Made by a program: the position numbers and the translations under genes
Shown here: one piece after another, positions 36,930 through 49,011 of the stretch
How positions within the stretch are numbered: the stretch's first letter is position 1
Layout of the letters: each line of letters begins with the position of its first letter
Notes under the pieces: generated by a model
The model's input: the letters and a program-made list of their open reading frames with translations, nothing else
What the model was told of the DNA's origin: nothing
Database searches by the model: none
Assembly: GCF_004361735.1 (NCBI RefSeq)
Contig: NZ_SNVV01000006.1
Location: 129,370 to 193,369 of the forward strand
Direction of reading: 5' to 3'
Origin: Azoarcus indigens
GTDB lineage: Bacteria; Pseudomonadota; Gammaproteobacteria; Burkholderiales; Rhodocyclaceae
Length of the DNA: 64,000 bases

Positions 36930-38918
36930 TTACTCGAACTCGATGATGACCTCGTCCACCGCCAGGCTGGCGCCAGGGCTGGCTACCACCTTGCGCACCT
37001 TGCCGTCCTGCTCGGCCTTGAGCACATTCTCCATCTTCATCGCCTCGATCACCGCCAGTTTCTCGCCGGCCTTGACCTCCTGGCCCTCGCTCACCGCGAC
37101 CTCGCGCAGCAGGCCGGGCATGGGCGACAGCAGGAACTTGGAGAGGTCGGGCGGCAGCTTCACCGGCATCAACGCCTGCAGCGCGGCGGCGGACACGCTC
37201 ATCACCATGCAGACGGCTTGGCTGCCGGCGTGGGACAGGCGGTACTTGAGGCCGGCGCGCTCCACCTGCATGGTGAAGGGCTTGCCGTTCAGGCTGCCGG
37301 CGAACAGCAGCTCGCCGAACTTCCACCTGGTGCGCAACGCGTAAGTCTCGCCGCGGTGGCTCACCGCGTAGCCTTCGGCCGCCGGCACCACCGTCACCGG
37401 GCAGCGCTCCTCGCCGCGGATGACGATGTAGTCGTCCTTCACCACCCGCTCGTGGCCGGGCATCTGGCCGCTGATCTGCGCCGCCCGGTCCTGGTAGGCG
37501 CGGTGCATGGCTGCGGCCACGGCGACGAACAGCGCCGGATCGTCGTGCGGCACCATGGAGGCGTCGAAGCCCTTCGGGTACTCCTCGGCGATGAAGCCGG
37601 TGTTGAAGTTGCCGGAGACGAAGCGCGGATGCTGCATCAGCGCCGCCTGGAAGGGGATGTTGGAGCTGATGCCGCGGATCAGGAAGGCGTCCAGCGCCTC
37701 GCGCATTCGGGCAATGGCCTGGTCGCGGTCCGCGCCGTGAGTGATCAGCTTGGCGATCATCGAGTCGTAGAACATCGAGATCTCGCCACCGTCATAGACG
37801 CCGGTATCCACCCGCACCGCGCCCTCGACCTCGGCCGGCGGCTGGAAGCGCACCAGCCGGCCGGTTGAGGGCAGGAAGCCGCGGAAGGGATCTTCGGCGT
37901 TGATGCGGCATTCCATCGCCCAGCCTTTCAGCGGAATCTGTTCTTGAGTGAAGGACAGCTTCTCGCCGGCGGCGACGCGGATCATCTGCTCCACCAGGTC
38001 CAGCCCGGTGATGAACTCGGTGACCGGGTGCTCCACCTGCAACCGGGTGTTCATCTCCAGGAAGTAGAAGGACTTGTCCTTGCCGACGACGAACTCCACC
38101 GTGCCGGCGGACTGGTATTCCACCGCCTTCGCCAGCGCCACCGCCTGCTCGCCCATGGCCTTGCGGGTGGCGGGATCGAGGAAGGGGCTGGGCGCCTCTT
38201 CGATCACCTTCTGGTGACGGCGCTGGATGGAGCATTCGCGCTCGTGCAGGTAGAGGGTGTTGCCGTGGGCGTCGGCCAGCACCTGGATCTCGATGTGGCG
38301 CGGCTCCTCGACGAACTTCTCGATGAACACCCGATCGTCGCCGAAGCTGTTGCGCGCTTCGTTCTGGCAGGAGGCGAAGCCCTCGAAGGCTTCCTGGTCG
38401 TTGAACGCGACTCGCAGGCCCTTGCCGCCACCGCCGGCGGAGGCCTTGATCATCACCGGGTAGCCGATGCCCTTGGCGATCTCCACCGCCTGCTCCGGCC
38501 CGGCGATGGCATCGTTGTAGCCGGGAATGGTGCTGACGCCGGCGGCCTTGGCCAGCTTCTTGGATTCGATCTTGTCGCCCATCTTGGCGACCGAGTAGTG
38601 CTTCGGACCGATGAAGACGATGCCTTCCTCTTCCAGCCGGCGGGAGAAGGCCTCATTCTCCGACAGGAAGCCGTAGCCCGGATGCACCGCCTCGGCGCCG
38701 GTCTGCTTGCAGGCGGCGATGATCTTGTCCATCACCAGGTAGGACTCCTTGGATGCCGCCGGCCCGATGCAGACCGCCTCGTCGGCGAGGTCCACATGCA
38801 GGGCGTCCTTGTCCGCCTCGGAATACACCGCCACCGTCTTGATGCCCATCTTGCGGGCAGTCTTGATCACGCGGCAGGCGATTTCACCGCGATTCGCGAT
38901 CAGGATCTTCTTAAACAT
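36930..38918 (-). CDS. pccA: Propionyl-CoA (acyl-CoA) carboxylase alpha subunit: biotin carboxylase and carrier
   Basis: A 662-residue biotin-dependent subunit. The biotin carboxylase N-domain (MFKKILIANRGEIACRV), ATP-grasp domain (MIKASAGGGGKGLRVAF; HIEIQVLADAHGN; FLEMNTRLQVEHPVTE), BT linker and C-terminal biotinyl domain with EAMKMEN (biotin on K628) occur in order. It carboxylates propionyl-CoA to methylmalonyl-CoA with PccB. Acetyl-CoA specificity is less likely given the mcm/meaB neighbours. GGAGA precedes ATG 38916-38918. The start codon overlaps the stop of a 41-codon ORF and lies in the loop of a 15-bp inverted repeat. A T8 terminator follows the gene. Confidence 0.93.
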   Translation of the reverse strand: MFKKILIANRGEIACRVIKTARKMGIKTVAVYSEADKDALHVDLADEAVCIGPAASKESYLVMDKIIAACKQTGAEAVHPGYGFLSENEAFSRRLEEEGIVFIGPKHYSVAKMGDKIESKKLAKAAGVSTIPGYNDAIAGPEQAVEIAKGIGYPVMIKASAGGGGKGLRVAFNDQEAFEGFASCQNEARNSFGDDRVFIEKFVEEPRHIEIQVLADAHGNTLYLHERECSIQRRHQKVIEEAPSPFLDPATRKAMGEQAVALAKAVEYQSAGTVEFVVGKDKSFYFLEMNTRLQVEHPVTEFITGLDLVEQMIRVAAGEKLSFTQEQIPLKGWAMECRINAEDPFRGFLPSTGRLVRFQPPAEVEGAVRVDTGVYDGGEISMFYDSMIAKLITHGADRDQAIARMREALDAFLIRGISSNIPFQAALMQHPRFVSGNFNTGFIAEEYPKGFDASMVPHDDPALFVAVAAAMHRAYQDRAAQISGQMPGHERVVKDDYIVIRGEERCPVTVVPAAEGYAVSHRGETYALRTRWKFGELLFAGSLNGKPFTMQVERAGLKYRLSHAGSQAVCMVMSVSAAALQALMPVKLPPDLSKFLLSPMPGLLREVAVSEGQEVKAGEKLAVIEAMKMENVLKAEQDGKVRKVVASPGASLAVDEVIIEFE

Positions 38919-38943
38919 GCGTGGTCTCCGCGGTGAAATCGCC
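38877..38943 (-). repeat. 15-bp inverted repeat bracketing the pccA start codon
   Basis: GGCGATTTCACCGCG (38877-38891) and CGCGGTGAAATCGCC (38929-38943) are perfect inverted copies 37 nt apart. In the mRNA the pccA ribosome binding region and ATG (38916-38918) fall in the loop. The proximal arm is pccA coding sequence (codons about 10-14). The structure could modulate pccA translation. Confidence 0.85.
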
Positions 38944-39038
38944 ACGGCATGCCTTGCATGCCAGCCGATGTGACTGCGTCGCTGCGCCGCTGCGCGGCTG
39001 GTCACCGCGATTCGCGATCAGGTTCTTCTTGAACATGC
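38884..39038 (-). repeat. Direct duplication of the pccA gene start (37-bp copies, 118 bp apart)
   Basis: Bases 38884-38920 (pccA codons 1-12 region) and 39002-39038 are identical at 35 of 37 positions. The upstream copy encodes MFKKNLIANRGD compared with MFKKILIANRGE in pccA. The 118-bp offset is not a multiple of three, so the two copies are in different frames. Confidence 0.93.
38911..39036 (-). CDS. 41-codon leader-like ORF formed by duplicated pccA start
   Basis: This ORF begins MFKKNLIANRGD, a near copy of the PccA N-terminus, and continues with unrelated residues to end FTAETTHV. It starts 20 nt after the pccB stop with GGGGGAAG upstream, and its TAA stop (38911-38913) lies eight bases into pccA, overlapping its ATG. 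Ribosomes could pass from pccB through it to pccA (translational coupling). It is too short to be a biotin carboxylase and is probably a remnant of a local duplication or a cis-acting leader peptide. Confidence 0.55.
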   Translation of the reverse strand: MFKKNLIANRGDQPRSGAATQSHRLACKACRGDFTAETTHV

Positions 39039-39056
39039 TTTTTCTTCCCCCAAGGC

Positions 39057-40592
<1,536 letters not shown>

Positions 40593-40713
40593 AGAAGGTC
40601 TCCTGTCGATTCCGTTGCCGGCACGACTCCGCACCGGGTGACGCTGTTTCCGTGTTACCGATTACCGAATGGGTGGCTGCGCCGGCGGCTGCGTGACCAT
40701 GCCCTTCCCCGCC

Positions 40714-41724
40714 TCAACCAAGGTAGCCGAGCAGGGTCAGCGCGGCAGCAGCCGGCGTGGTCTCTCCCGCCTGCACCGCCGCCGCCAGCCGCGGCAGCGC
40801 CTCGCGCACCTGGCCGTCGCCGCGGAAGCGGCTGCGCAGGCCGGCGTCTATCAATTCCCACATCCAGGCCAGGGCCTGGTTGCGGCGGCGGCTGTCGAAC
40901 TCGCCGCTGCGCCGCATGATGTCGCAATACTCGCCCACCGTGCGCCAAAAAGCTTCCACGCCTTCCTTCTGCAACGCCGACAGCGTCAGCACCGGCGGGC
41001 TCCAGTTCGGGCTGGCCGGCCGCAGCAGGTGCAGCGCGGTCTGCAGCTGGGCCTTGGCGCGGGTGGCGGCGGCGGCATCGATGTCCGCCTTGTTCACCAC
41101 GATGAGATCCGCCAGCTCGACGATGCCCTTCTTCATCGCCTGCAGATCGTCGCCGGCGTTGGGCAGCTGCAGCAGGCAGAACATGTCGGTCATGCCGGCC
41201 ACCGCGGTCTCCGACTGGCCGACGCCCACCGTCTCGACGATGATCACGTCGAAGCCGGCCGCCTCGCACACCAACATGGTCTCCCGCGTCTTCTCCGCCA
41301 CGCCGCCGAGCGAGCCGGCCGAAGGGCTGGGGCGGATGAAGGCGGCGGTCTCGCGCGACAGCAGCTCCATGCGCGTCTTGTCGCCGAGGATGGAGCCGCC
41401 GGTGAGCGTGGAGGACGGATCGACCGCCAGCACCGCGATGCGATGCCCCTGGCCGATCAGGTACAGCCCCAGCGCCTCGATGAAGGTGGACTTGCCCACG
41501 CCCGGCACGCCGGAAATGCCGATGCGCACCGCGCCGCCGCTGGCCGGCAGCAAGGCCTCCAGCACCGCGCGGGCACGCAGCTTGTGATCCTCGCGCTGGG
41601 ATTCGACCAGGGTGATGGTCTTCGCCAGCGGCCGCAGCTGGCGGGCGAGCACGCCCGCCACCAGCGTGCGGTCGGCGGCATCCAGCGTGATGCCCTGGCC
41701 GGGTGGTCTTTCGGCGGAATTCAT
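40714..41724 (-). CDS. meaB: MeaB/ArgK-type GTPase, methylmalonyl-CoA mutase chaperone
   Basis: A 336-residue G3E-type GTPase that loads and protects adenosylcobalamin in methylmalonyl-CoA mutase. Walker A is GVPGVGKST (72-80), followed by DPSSTLTGGSILGDKTRM, ETVGVGQSE and NKAD. The C-terminal dimerisation region contains WMWELID. ATG 41722-41724 starts 47 bp after mcm on the same strand. Family and partner are clear from the motif set and adjacency. Confidence 0.95.
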   Translation of the reverse strand: MNSAERPPGQGITLDAADRTLVAGVLARQLRPLAKTITLVESQREDHKLRARAVLEALLPASGGAVRIGISGVPGVGKSTFIEALGLYLIGQGHRIAVLAVDPSSTLTGGSILGDKTRMELLSRETAAFIRPSPSAGSLGGVAEKTRETMLVCEAAGFDVIIVETVGVGQSETAVAGMTDMFCLLQLPNAGDDLQAMKKGIVELADLIVVNKADIDAAAATRAKAQLQTALHLLRPASPNWSPPVLTLSALQKEGVEAFWRTVGEYCDIMRRSGEFDSRRRNQALAWMWELIDAGLRSRFRGDGQVREALPRLAAAVQAGETTPAAAALTLLGYLG

Positions 41725-41770
41725 ACCGGGATGCGGCAACTCCGGACGGCCTTGAACCCGAGGCCCGTGC

Positions 41771-43936
41771 TCAGGCCGCAATCCGCGCGGCGCGGATCTG
41801 CTTCAACACTTCGCGCGCCGCCACCGGGATCGGCGTGCCGGGGCCGAAGATGCCCTTGGCGCCTGCGGCGTAGAGGGCGTCGTAGTCCTGCGCCGGGATG
41901 ACGCCGCCGACGAAGGTGATGATGTCGTCCGCGCCCAGCTTCTTCAGCTCGGCGATGATCTGCGGCACCAGGGTCTTGTGGCCGGCGGCGAGGCTGGAGC
42001 AGCCGACCGCGTGCACATCGTTCTCCACCGCATGGCGGGCGGCCTCTTCCGGGGTCTGGAAGAGCGGGCCGATGTCGATGTCGAAGCCGAGGTCGGCGAA
42101 GGCCGAGGCCACCACCTTGGCGCCGCGGTCGTGGCCGTCCTGGCCCAACTTGGCGATCATGATGCGCGGCCGGCGACCTTCGTCGGCGACGAAAGCCTCG
42201 ATCTCGCCCTTCAGCGCCTTCCAGTCTTCCTGCTCTTCCACGACGGCTCCATAGACGCCGGACACGGCCTGGGGGTTGGCGCGGTAGCGGCCGAAGATCT
42301 TCTCCAGCGCGTCCGACACCTCGCCCACGGTAGCACGCAAGCGGATGGCCTTCACGCTGAGGTCGAGCAAGTTGCCGTCGCCGGTTTCGGCGCAGCGCGT
42401 CAGCGCATCCAGCGCGGCCTGCACCGCGGCGCCATCGCGGCTTTCGCGGATCTTGTTCAGGCGCGCGATCTGCGCCTCGCGCACCGCGTGGTTGTCGATG
42501 TCCAGGATCTCGATCGGGTCTTCCTTGGCGAGCTTGTACTTGTTCACGCCGACGATGACGTCCTTGCCCGAATCGATGCGCGCCTGCTTCTCGGCGGCGC
42601 ACTCCTCCACCTTCATCTTGGCCCAGCCGGACTCGACCGCCTTGGTCATGCCGCCCATGGCCTCGATCTCCTCGATCAGCGCCCAGGCCTTGTCCGCCAT
42701 GTCTTGGGTGAGCTTCTCCATCATGTAGGAGCCGGCCCAGGGGTCGACGACGTTACAGATGTGGGTCTCTTCCTGGATGATGATCTGGGTATTGCGCGCG
42801 ATGCGGGCGGAGAACTCGGTGGGCAGCGCGATGGCTTCGTCCAGCGCGTTGGTGTGCAGCGACTGGGTGCCACCGAACACCGCCGCCATCGCCTCGATGG
42901 TGGTGCGCACCACGTTGTTGTACGGGTCCTGCTCGGTGAGCGACCAACCGGAGGTCTGCGAGTGGGTGCGCAGCATCATGGACTTCGGGCTCTTGGGCTC
43001 GAACTGCTTCATGATGCGCCACCACAGCAGGCGCGCCGCCCGCATCTTGGCGATCTCGAGGTAGAAGTTCATGCCCACCGCCCAGAAGAAGGACAGGCGG
43101 CCGGCGAAGGTATCCACGTCCATGCCGCTGGCGATGCCTGTGCGCACGTACTCCAGGCCGTCCGCCAGGGTGAAGGCCAGCTCGATCGCCTGGTTCGCCC
43201 CCGCCTCCTGGATGTGATAGCCGGAGATGGAGATGGAGTTGAACTTCGGCATGTGCTGCGCGGTGTAGCCGAAGATGTCGGCGATGATCTTCATCGACGG
43301 CGTGGGCGGATAGATGTAGGTGTTTCGGACCATGAACTCCTTGAGGATGTCGTTCTGTATGGTCCCCGACAGCTTCTCCTGGGCCACGCCCTGCTCTTCG
43401 GCGGCGACGATGTAGCCTGCCAGGATGGGCAGCACCGCGCCGTTCATGGTCATGGACACCGAGATCTTGTCCAGCGGAATACCGTCGAACAGGATCTTCA
43501 TGTCCTCCACCGAGTCGATCGCCACCCCGGCCTTGCCGACGTCGCCGGTGACGCGCGGATGGTCGGAGTCGTAGCCGCGGTGGGTGGCGAGGTCGAAAGC
43601 CACCGACACACCCTGGCCGCCGGCGGCCAGCGCCTTGCGGTAGAAGGCATTGGAGGCCTCGGCGGTGGAGAAGCCGGCGTACTGGCGGATGGTCCAGGGC
43701 TTCACCGCGTACATGGTGGGCTGGGGCCCGCGCAGGAAGGGCTCGAAGCCCGGCAGGGTGTCGGCGTGTGGCAGGCCGGCGGTGTCGGCGGCGGTGTAGA
43801 GCGGCTTCACCGTCAGCCCTTCCGGCGTCACCCAGTTCAGCTTCTGCAGATCCCCGTTCGGCGCCTGCTTGGCGGCCGCCTTGTTCCAGGCCTCGAGGTC
43901 AGGCTGCGGATAGAGGGGCGGGTTGGCGTTCGACAT
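41771..43936 (-). CDS. mcm: Methylmalonyl-CoA mutase
   Basis: A 721-residue single-chain adenosylcobalamin enzyme converting (R)-methylmalonyl-CoA to succinyl-CoA. The N-terminal TIM barrel has [48 protein letters not shown] and [13 protein letters not shown]. The C-terminal B12 domain has DGHDRG (600-605; H602 is the lower cobalt ligand). CGGAGAGC precedes ATG 43934-43936. It is the first gene of the operon, divergent from a GntR regulator; the predicted promoter leaves a leader of almost 300 nt. Confidence 0.96.
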   Translation of the reverse strand: MSNANPPLYPQPDLEAWNKAAAKQAPNGDLQKLNWVTPEGLTVKPLYTAADTAGLPHADTLPGFEPFLRGPQPTMYAVKPWTIRQYAGFSTAEASNAFYRKALAAGGQGVSVAFDLATHRGYDSDHPRVTGDVGKAGVAIDSVEDMKILFDGIPLDKISVSMTMNGAVLPILAGYIVAAEEQGVAQEKLSGTIQNDILKEFMVRNTYIYPPTPSMKIIADIFGYTAQHMPKFNSISISGYHIQEAGANQAIELAFTLADGLEYVRTGIASGMDVDTFAGRLSFFWAVGMNFYLEIAKMRAARLLWWRIMKQFEPKSPKSMMLRTHSQTSGWSLTEQDPYNNVVRTTIEAMAAVFGGTQSLHTNALDEAIALPTEFSARIARNTQIIIQEETHICNVVDPWAGSYMMEKLTQDMADKAWALIEEIEAMGGMTKAVESGWAKMKVEECAAEKQARIDSGKDVIVGVNKYKLAKEDPIEILDIDNHAVREAQIARLNKIRESRDGAAVQAALDALTRCAETGDGNLLDLSVKAIRLRATVGEVSDALEKIFGRYRANPQAVSGVYGAVVEEQEDWKALKGEIEAFVADEGRRPRIMIAKLGQDGHDRGAKVVASAFADLGFDIDIGPLFQTPEEAARHAVENDVHAVGCSSLAAGHKTLVPQIIAELKKLGADDIITFVGGVIPAQDYDALYAAGAKGIFGPGTPIPVAAREVLKQIRAARIAA

Positions 43937-44216
43937 GGCAAAGCTCTCCGGTACTAGGGCCGCTCCTGGACGACCCAGCAGATTCGCATGGAACGCGGAC
44001 ATCCTCCGCGCTCGCTTGGCACCGCATACGTAGGCATCCGCTCCGCCAGGCCAGGCACCAGGCCGGCCACTGCGAAGCAGGATGCGACGACGAGGCCGTC
44101 CGCGGATATTCCCGCAGACGGCCGCCGACGCTCCCGTGCGGCGCAGTCCCTCTCATGTACCCCTGGCATTGACTGCCGCGAGGCCTCCCATGCTACGCCG
44201 CACAACGGAAACCACC

Positions 44217-44246
44217 TTGACTTCGGTTGGCGGCAGATAATACTGT
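44217..44246 (+). promoter_or_regulatory. Candidate promoter of the GntR regulator
   Basis: TTGACT (44217-44222) is followed by two possible -10 elements, TAATAC (44238-44243, 15-bp spacer) or TACTGT (44241-44246, 18-bp spacer). Both overlap the 22-bp dyad and the opposing mcm promoter, so binding there should affect both directions. Spacing is not ideal for either choice. Confidence 0.5.
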
Positions 44247-44266
44247 ATCCATAATTATGAATGCAA
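44237..44266 (-). promoter_or_regulatory. mcm promoter with embedded 22-bp dyad (probable GntR operator)
   Basis: The minus strand reads TTGCAT (44261-44266), an 18-bp spacer and TATTAT (44237-44242). Between and over these lies TGTATCCATAA-TTATGAATGCA (44244-44265), in which 9 of 11 base pairs are symmetric around a perfect CATAATTATG core. The AT-rich dyad stands out in a GC-rich region and is placed to repress mcm and, divergently, gntR. The remaining part of the 404-bp gap (43937-44340) contains no gene. Confidence 0.65.
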
Positions 44267-44340
44267 CGCCAGGGTGAGATCGGGCACGGAAGCGGTTATC
44301 CTTGCGCGTCCCGTTTCGCCAGCCCTGCCGTTTCCACGCC

Positions 44341-45012
44341 ATGACCGCGTCCCGCATCGCTCCGCTCGCGCTGTACCAGGAAGTCGCTGAACGACTGCGC
44401 CAGCGCATCTTCTCCCACGAACTGCCGCCCGGCACCTGGGTAGACGAACAAGCGCTGGCGGAGCAGTACGGCATCTCCCGCACGCCCCTGCGCGAGGCGC
44501 TGAAGGTGCTGGCCTCCGAGGGGCTGGTGACGCTGAAGCCGCGCCGGGGCTGTTATGTGACCGAGATCTCGGAACGCGACCTGGATGAGGTCTTTACCAT
44601 CATGGCGCTGCTGGAAGGCGAATGCGCCCGCAGTTCCGCCGCCCGCGCCAGCGCCGCGGAACTCGAGGAACTCCAGGACATACACCGGGACCTGGAACGC
44701 GCCGCGGAGGCCGAGGACATCGACCGCTTCTTCGAGGCCAACCAGGCCTTCCACCACCGCGTCCAGTCGCTGGCGGACAACCGCTGGCTGCTGCAGGTGA
44801 TCGAGGATCTGCGCAAGGTCATCAAGCTGTCGCGCCACCACTCGCTGTTCTCGGAAGGCCGGCTGGAGCAGTCCCTGGCCGAGCACCGTGGCATCCTGGA
44901 CGCCCTGCTCGCCCGCGATGCGGAAGCAGCCGAGGCGCGCATGCGCGAGCACATCAGCAGCGGCCGCGCGGCGCTGGCCCGCATCGCCGAGGCGCGTAAC
45001 CGCGCCGCCTGA
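44341..45012 (+). CDS. GntR-family regulator, FCD subfamily
   Basis: A 223-residue regulator. The N-terminal winged HTH (LYQEVAERLRQRIFSHELPP; EQYGISRTPLREALKVLASE) is followed by a helical FCD effector domain (EVFTIMALLEGECARSSA; FHHRVQSLADNRWLLQ; EHRGILDALLARDAEAAE) with His residues suited to binding a metal and carboxylate effector. The ATG at 44341 is the conserved family start. It is divergent from the mcm operon, which it probably regulates in response to an organic acid or acyl-CoA (inference). Confidence 0.92.
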   Translation: MTASRIAPLALYQEVAERLRQRIFSHELPPGTWVDEQALAEQYGISRTPLREALKVLASEGLVTLKPRRGCYVTEISERDLDEVFTIMALLEGECARSSAARASAAELEELQDIHRDLERAAEAEDIDRFFEANQAFHHRVQSLADNRWLLQVIEDLRKVIKLSRHHSLFSEGRLEQSLAEHRGILDALLARDAEAAEARMREHISSGRAALARIAEARNRAA

Positions 45013-45044
45013 AACCCTGCCGCTGAACGCCTGGCGGAAACGCC

Positions 45045-46358
45045 TCAGCCCGCCGTGACAGGCGCGGCCGCGCCCTCTTCACGCGTCACCAGCACCTGGT
45101 CGATGCGGTAGTTGTCGATGTCCACCACCTCGAACTTGTAGCCGTGGTAGCGCACGAAGTCGGTGCGCTTGGGCACCTTGCGCAGCATGTACATCAGGAA
45201 GCCGGCGATGGTCTCGTAGTTCTGGAAGCCCTCGAAGACCTCGATGTGCAGCGCCTGCATCACGTCCTCGATGGGCGTCACCCCGTCGATCAGCCAGGAA
45301 TGGTCGTCGCGCTGCACGATCAGCTCTTCCTGGAAGGGGCTCACCAGGTCACCCATCACCGTGTTCATCACGTCCTGCAGCGTCAGCAGGCCGACCACCA
45401 GCGCATATTCATTGACCACCAGGCCGAAGCCTTCCTTGTCGTCGCGGAAGCGCTCCAGCGCCTCGAACAGCGTCAGCGTGTCCGGCAGCATCAGCACCTT
45501 GCGCACGATGGGCTGGGTGCGCAGCGACAGGTCCTGCCCGGTGACGATGCGCGGCAGGATGTCCTTCACGTCCACATAGCCGATCACGCTGTCTATGGTG
45601 CTCTCGCACACCGGGAACTTACCGTGCGGGTGCTCGGCGATCTTGCGCCGTATGCTCTCCTCCGACTCGCCCAAAGTGAGATAGACGATGCTCTCGCGCG
45701 CGGTCATCGCCGACGGCACGATGCGCGAATCCAGCTCGAACACGTTGGTGATCAGGTGCTGCTCCTGCTTCAGCAGCACGCCGGCCTGGGCGCCGGCATC
45801 CGCCATGGCGACGATGTCGTCGGCGGTGATGTCGTCCGGCCGCGCGTTGGGAACGCCGAGCAGGCGGAACAGCCAGTTGGCGAGGCCGTTGAACACCCAC
45901 ACCAGCGGCGCGAACAGCCACATGCACAGCTGCATCGGCCGCACGATGGCCACCGCCACCCGCTCCGGCCGCACCATGGACAGGCGCTTGGGCATCAGGT
46001 CGGCGAAGAGCACGAACAGCGAGGTGACGAAGATGAAGGAGATGATGAAGCTGGCGGTGCCCAGCGCCGGGCCGTCATACACCGACACCAGCGCCGCCTC
46101 GACGTAGGGCGACAGCGCCTGGTCGCCCACGATGCCGCCGAGGATGGCCACCGCGTTGAGGCCGATCTGCACCACGGTGAAGAAGTTGCCTGGGCTGTCC
46201 TGCAGTTGCAGGACCCGAGCGGCGCCGGCGTGGCCGCCGTCGGCCATCAGCCGCAGCTTGATCTTGCGCGACGCGGCCAGTGAGATTTCCGACAGCGAGA
46301 AGAAGGCGCTGACGGCGATGAGAAGCAGGATGAGCAGCAGATTGTTGAACAAAGACAC
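45045..46358 (-). CDS. CNNM/CorC-HlyC family membrane protein with CBS domains
   Basis: A 437-residue protein. An N-terminal DUF21/CNNM region with about four membrane segments (LLLILLLIAVSAFFSLSEIS; IGLNAVAILGGIVGDQAL) is followed by paired CBS domains (about 205-330) and a C-terminal CorC_HlyC domain (DDHSWLIDGVTPIEDVMQAL). The family is linked to Mg2+/Co2+ efflux or homeostasis. The start is GTG 46356-46358, with AAGGAG nine bases upstream; an ATG twelve codons earlier lacks a ribosome binding site. It faces the GntR gene convergently. Confidence 0.88.
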   Translation of the reverse strand: MSLFNNLLLILLLIAVSAFFSLSEISLAASRKIKLRLMADGGHAGAARVLQLQDSPGNFFTVVQIGLNAVAILGGIVGDQALSPYVEAALVSVYDGPALGTASFIISFIFVTSLFVLFADLMPKRLSMVRPERVAVAIVRPMQLCMWLFAPLVWVFNGLANWLFRLLGVPNARPDDITADDIVAMADAGAQAGVLLKQEQHLITNVFELDSRIVPSAMTARESIVYLTLGESEESIRRKIAEHPHGKFPVCESTIDSVIGYVDVKDILPRIVTGQDLSLRTQPIVRKVLMLPDTLTLFEALERFRDDKEGFGLVVNEYALVVGLLTLQDVMNTVMGDLVSPFQEELIVQRDDHSWLIDGVTPIEDVMQALHIEVFEGFQNYETIAGFLMYMLRKVPKRTDFVRYHGYKFEVVDIDNYRIDQVLVTREEGAAAPVTAG

Positions 46359-46439
46359 GGGAAGGACTCCTTGCGGGACCACCCTTTCCGGCATCCGGCC
46401 GGAGCGGCGGTACCCGCCTGGAGTCTATCACCGCGCCCT

Positions 46440-47849
<1,410 letters not shown>

Positions 47850-48101
47850 GCTGTTTCCTCTCTGTTCGGGATGCAGGTTCCGGATTGGACGGCGGCGCAG
47901 CGCCGGGATTCCCGCCGCTTGCATCGACATGCGCCCCGCCGCCGGAGCCCACAGCCGCCCCCTCGCGGCCGACGCGGGCCGGCCACCGCCTCATCGCGCG
48001 GGATGGCGAGTCGGCTATCATACCCGGCCCATACGAAGGCGTACGGCGCCCGCCACGGCGCTCCTGCGCCGCCCCACCCACATCCCTGCGCGGACCTGAA
48101 G

Positions 48102-48884
48102 ATGAGCGGAAGCATCCTGACCGAAACCGTGGACGGCATCGCCACCGTCACCCTGTCCAACCCGGCCAAGCTCAATGCGGTGGACCTGGCCATGTGGCAC
48201 GGCCTGCGCGCCAGCATGCAGACGCTGTCGGCCGAGCCGGGGCTGCGCTGCGTGATCCTGCGCGGCGCTGGCAACCAGGCTTTCGCCGCCGGCGGCGACA
48301 TCGAGGAATTTCTCCGCGTGCGCGCCACGGTGGATGACGCCCTGCGCTACCACGAGGATGGCGTCGCCGCCGCACTGGCCGCGGTGCGCGACTGCCCGGT
48401 GCCGACGGTGGCGGCGATCAGCGGCGCCTGCATCGGCGGCGGGCTGGAGATCGCCGGCTGCTGCGACCTGCGCATCGCTGGCGAGTCCGCCCGCTTCGGC
48501 GCACCGATCAACAAACTGGGCTTCTCGATGTACCCGGGTGAGATGGCCGGCCTGCTGGCGCTGGCCGGCCCGGCGGTGGTGCTGGAGATCCTGTTGGAGG
48601 GCCGCATCCTGAGCGCGGCGGAGGCGCTGCAGAAAGGGCTGCTCACCCGCGTCGTCGGCGACGAGGCGGTATTCGGCGAAGCCCAGGCCAGCGCCCGCCG
48701 CATCGCCGCCGGCGCGCCCGGCGTTGCCCGCGCCCACAAGGCCTGGGCGCGCCGGCTGCAGTCGGCCGCCCCACTGAGCGGGGCGGAAAAGCGCGCCGCC
48801 TTCGATTTCCTGGACACCGAGGATTACCGCGAAGGCCTGGCCGCCTTCCTGGAGAAGCGCAAGCCCGTGTTCAGCGGCCGCTGA
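48102..48884 (+). CDS. Enoyl-CoA hydratase/isomerase-family protein
   Basis: A 260-residue crotonase-fold protein. Oxyanion-hole elements are AFAAGGDIEEF and ISGACIGGGLEIAGCCDLRI. The segment that carries the first catalytic Glu in hydratases (PEI) reads FGAPINKLGFSMYPG, so that Glu seems missing, while the second (VVLEILLEG) is present. It may thus be an isomerase, hydrolase or other crotonase rather than a classical hydratase. It is divergent from fumC and apparently monocistronic. Confidence 0.85.
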   Translation: MSGSILTETVDGIATVTLSNPAKLNAVDLAMWHGLRASMQTLSAEPGLRCVILRGAGNQAFAAGGDIEEFLRVRATVDDALRYHEDGVAAALAAVRDCPVPTVAAISGACIGGGLEIAGCCDLRIAGESARFGAPINKLGFSMYPGEMAGLLALAGPAVVLEILLEGRILSAAEALQKGLLTRVVGDEAVFGEAQASARRIAAGAPGVARAHKAWARRLQSAAPLSGAEKRAAFDFLDTEDYREGLAAFLEKRKPVFSGR

Positions 48885-49011
48885 GCGGCGCCCGGTCAGC
48901 CAGAAGGCGCAGGGCGAACGGGCCTCCTGCCGAGCGGACGGACAGACGAGCCAGCGCGGCATTTACACCCGCCTGCCGCACAACCCCGTCAACCGCGACG
49001 CAGCCGCCCGC

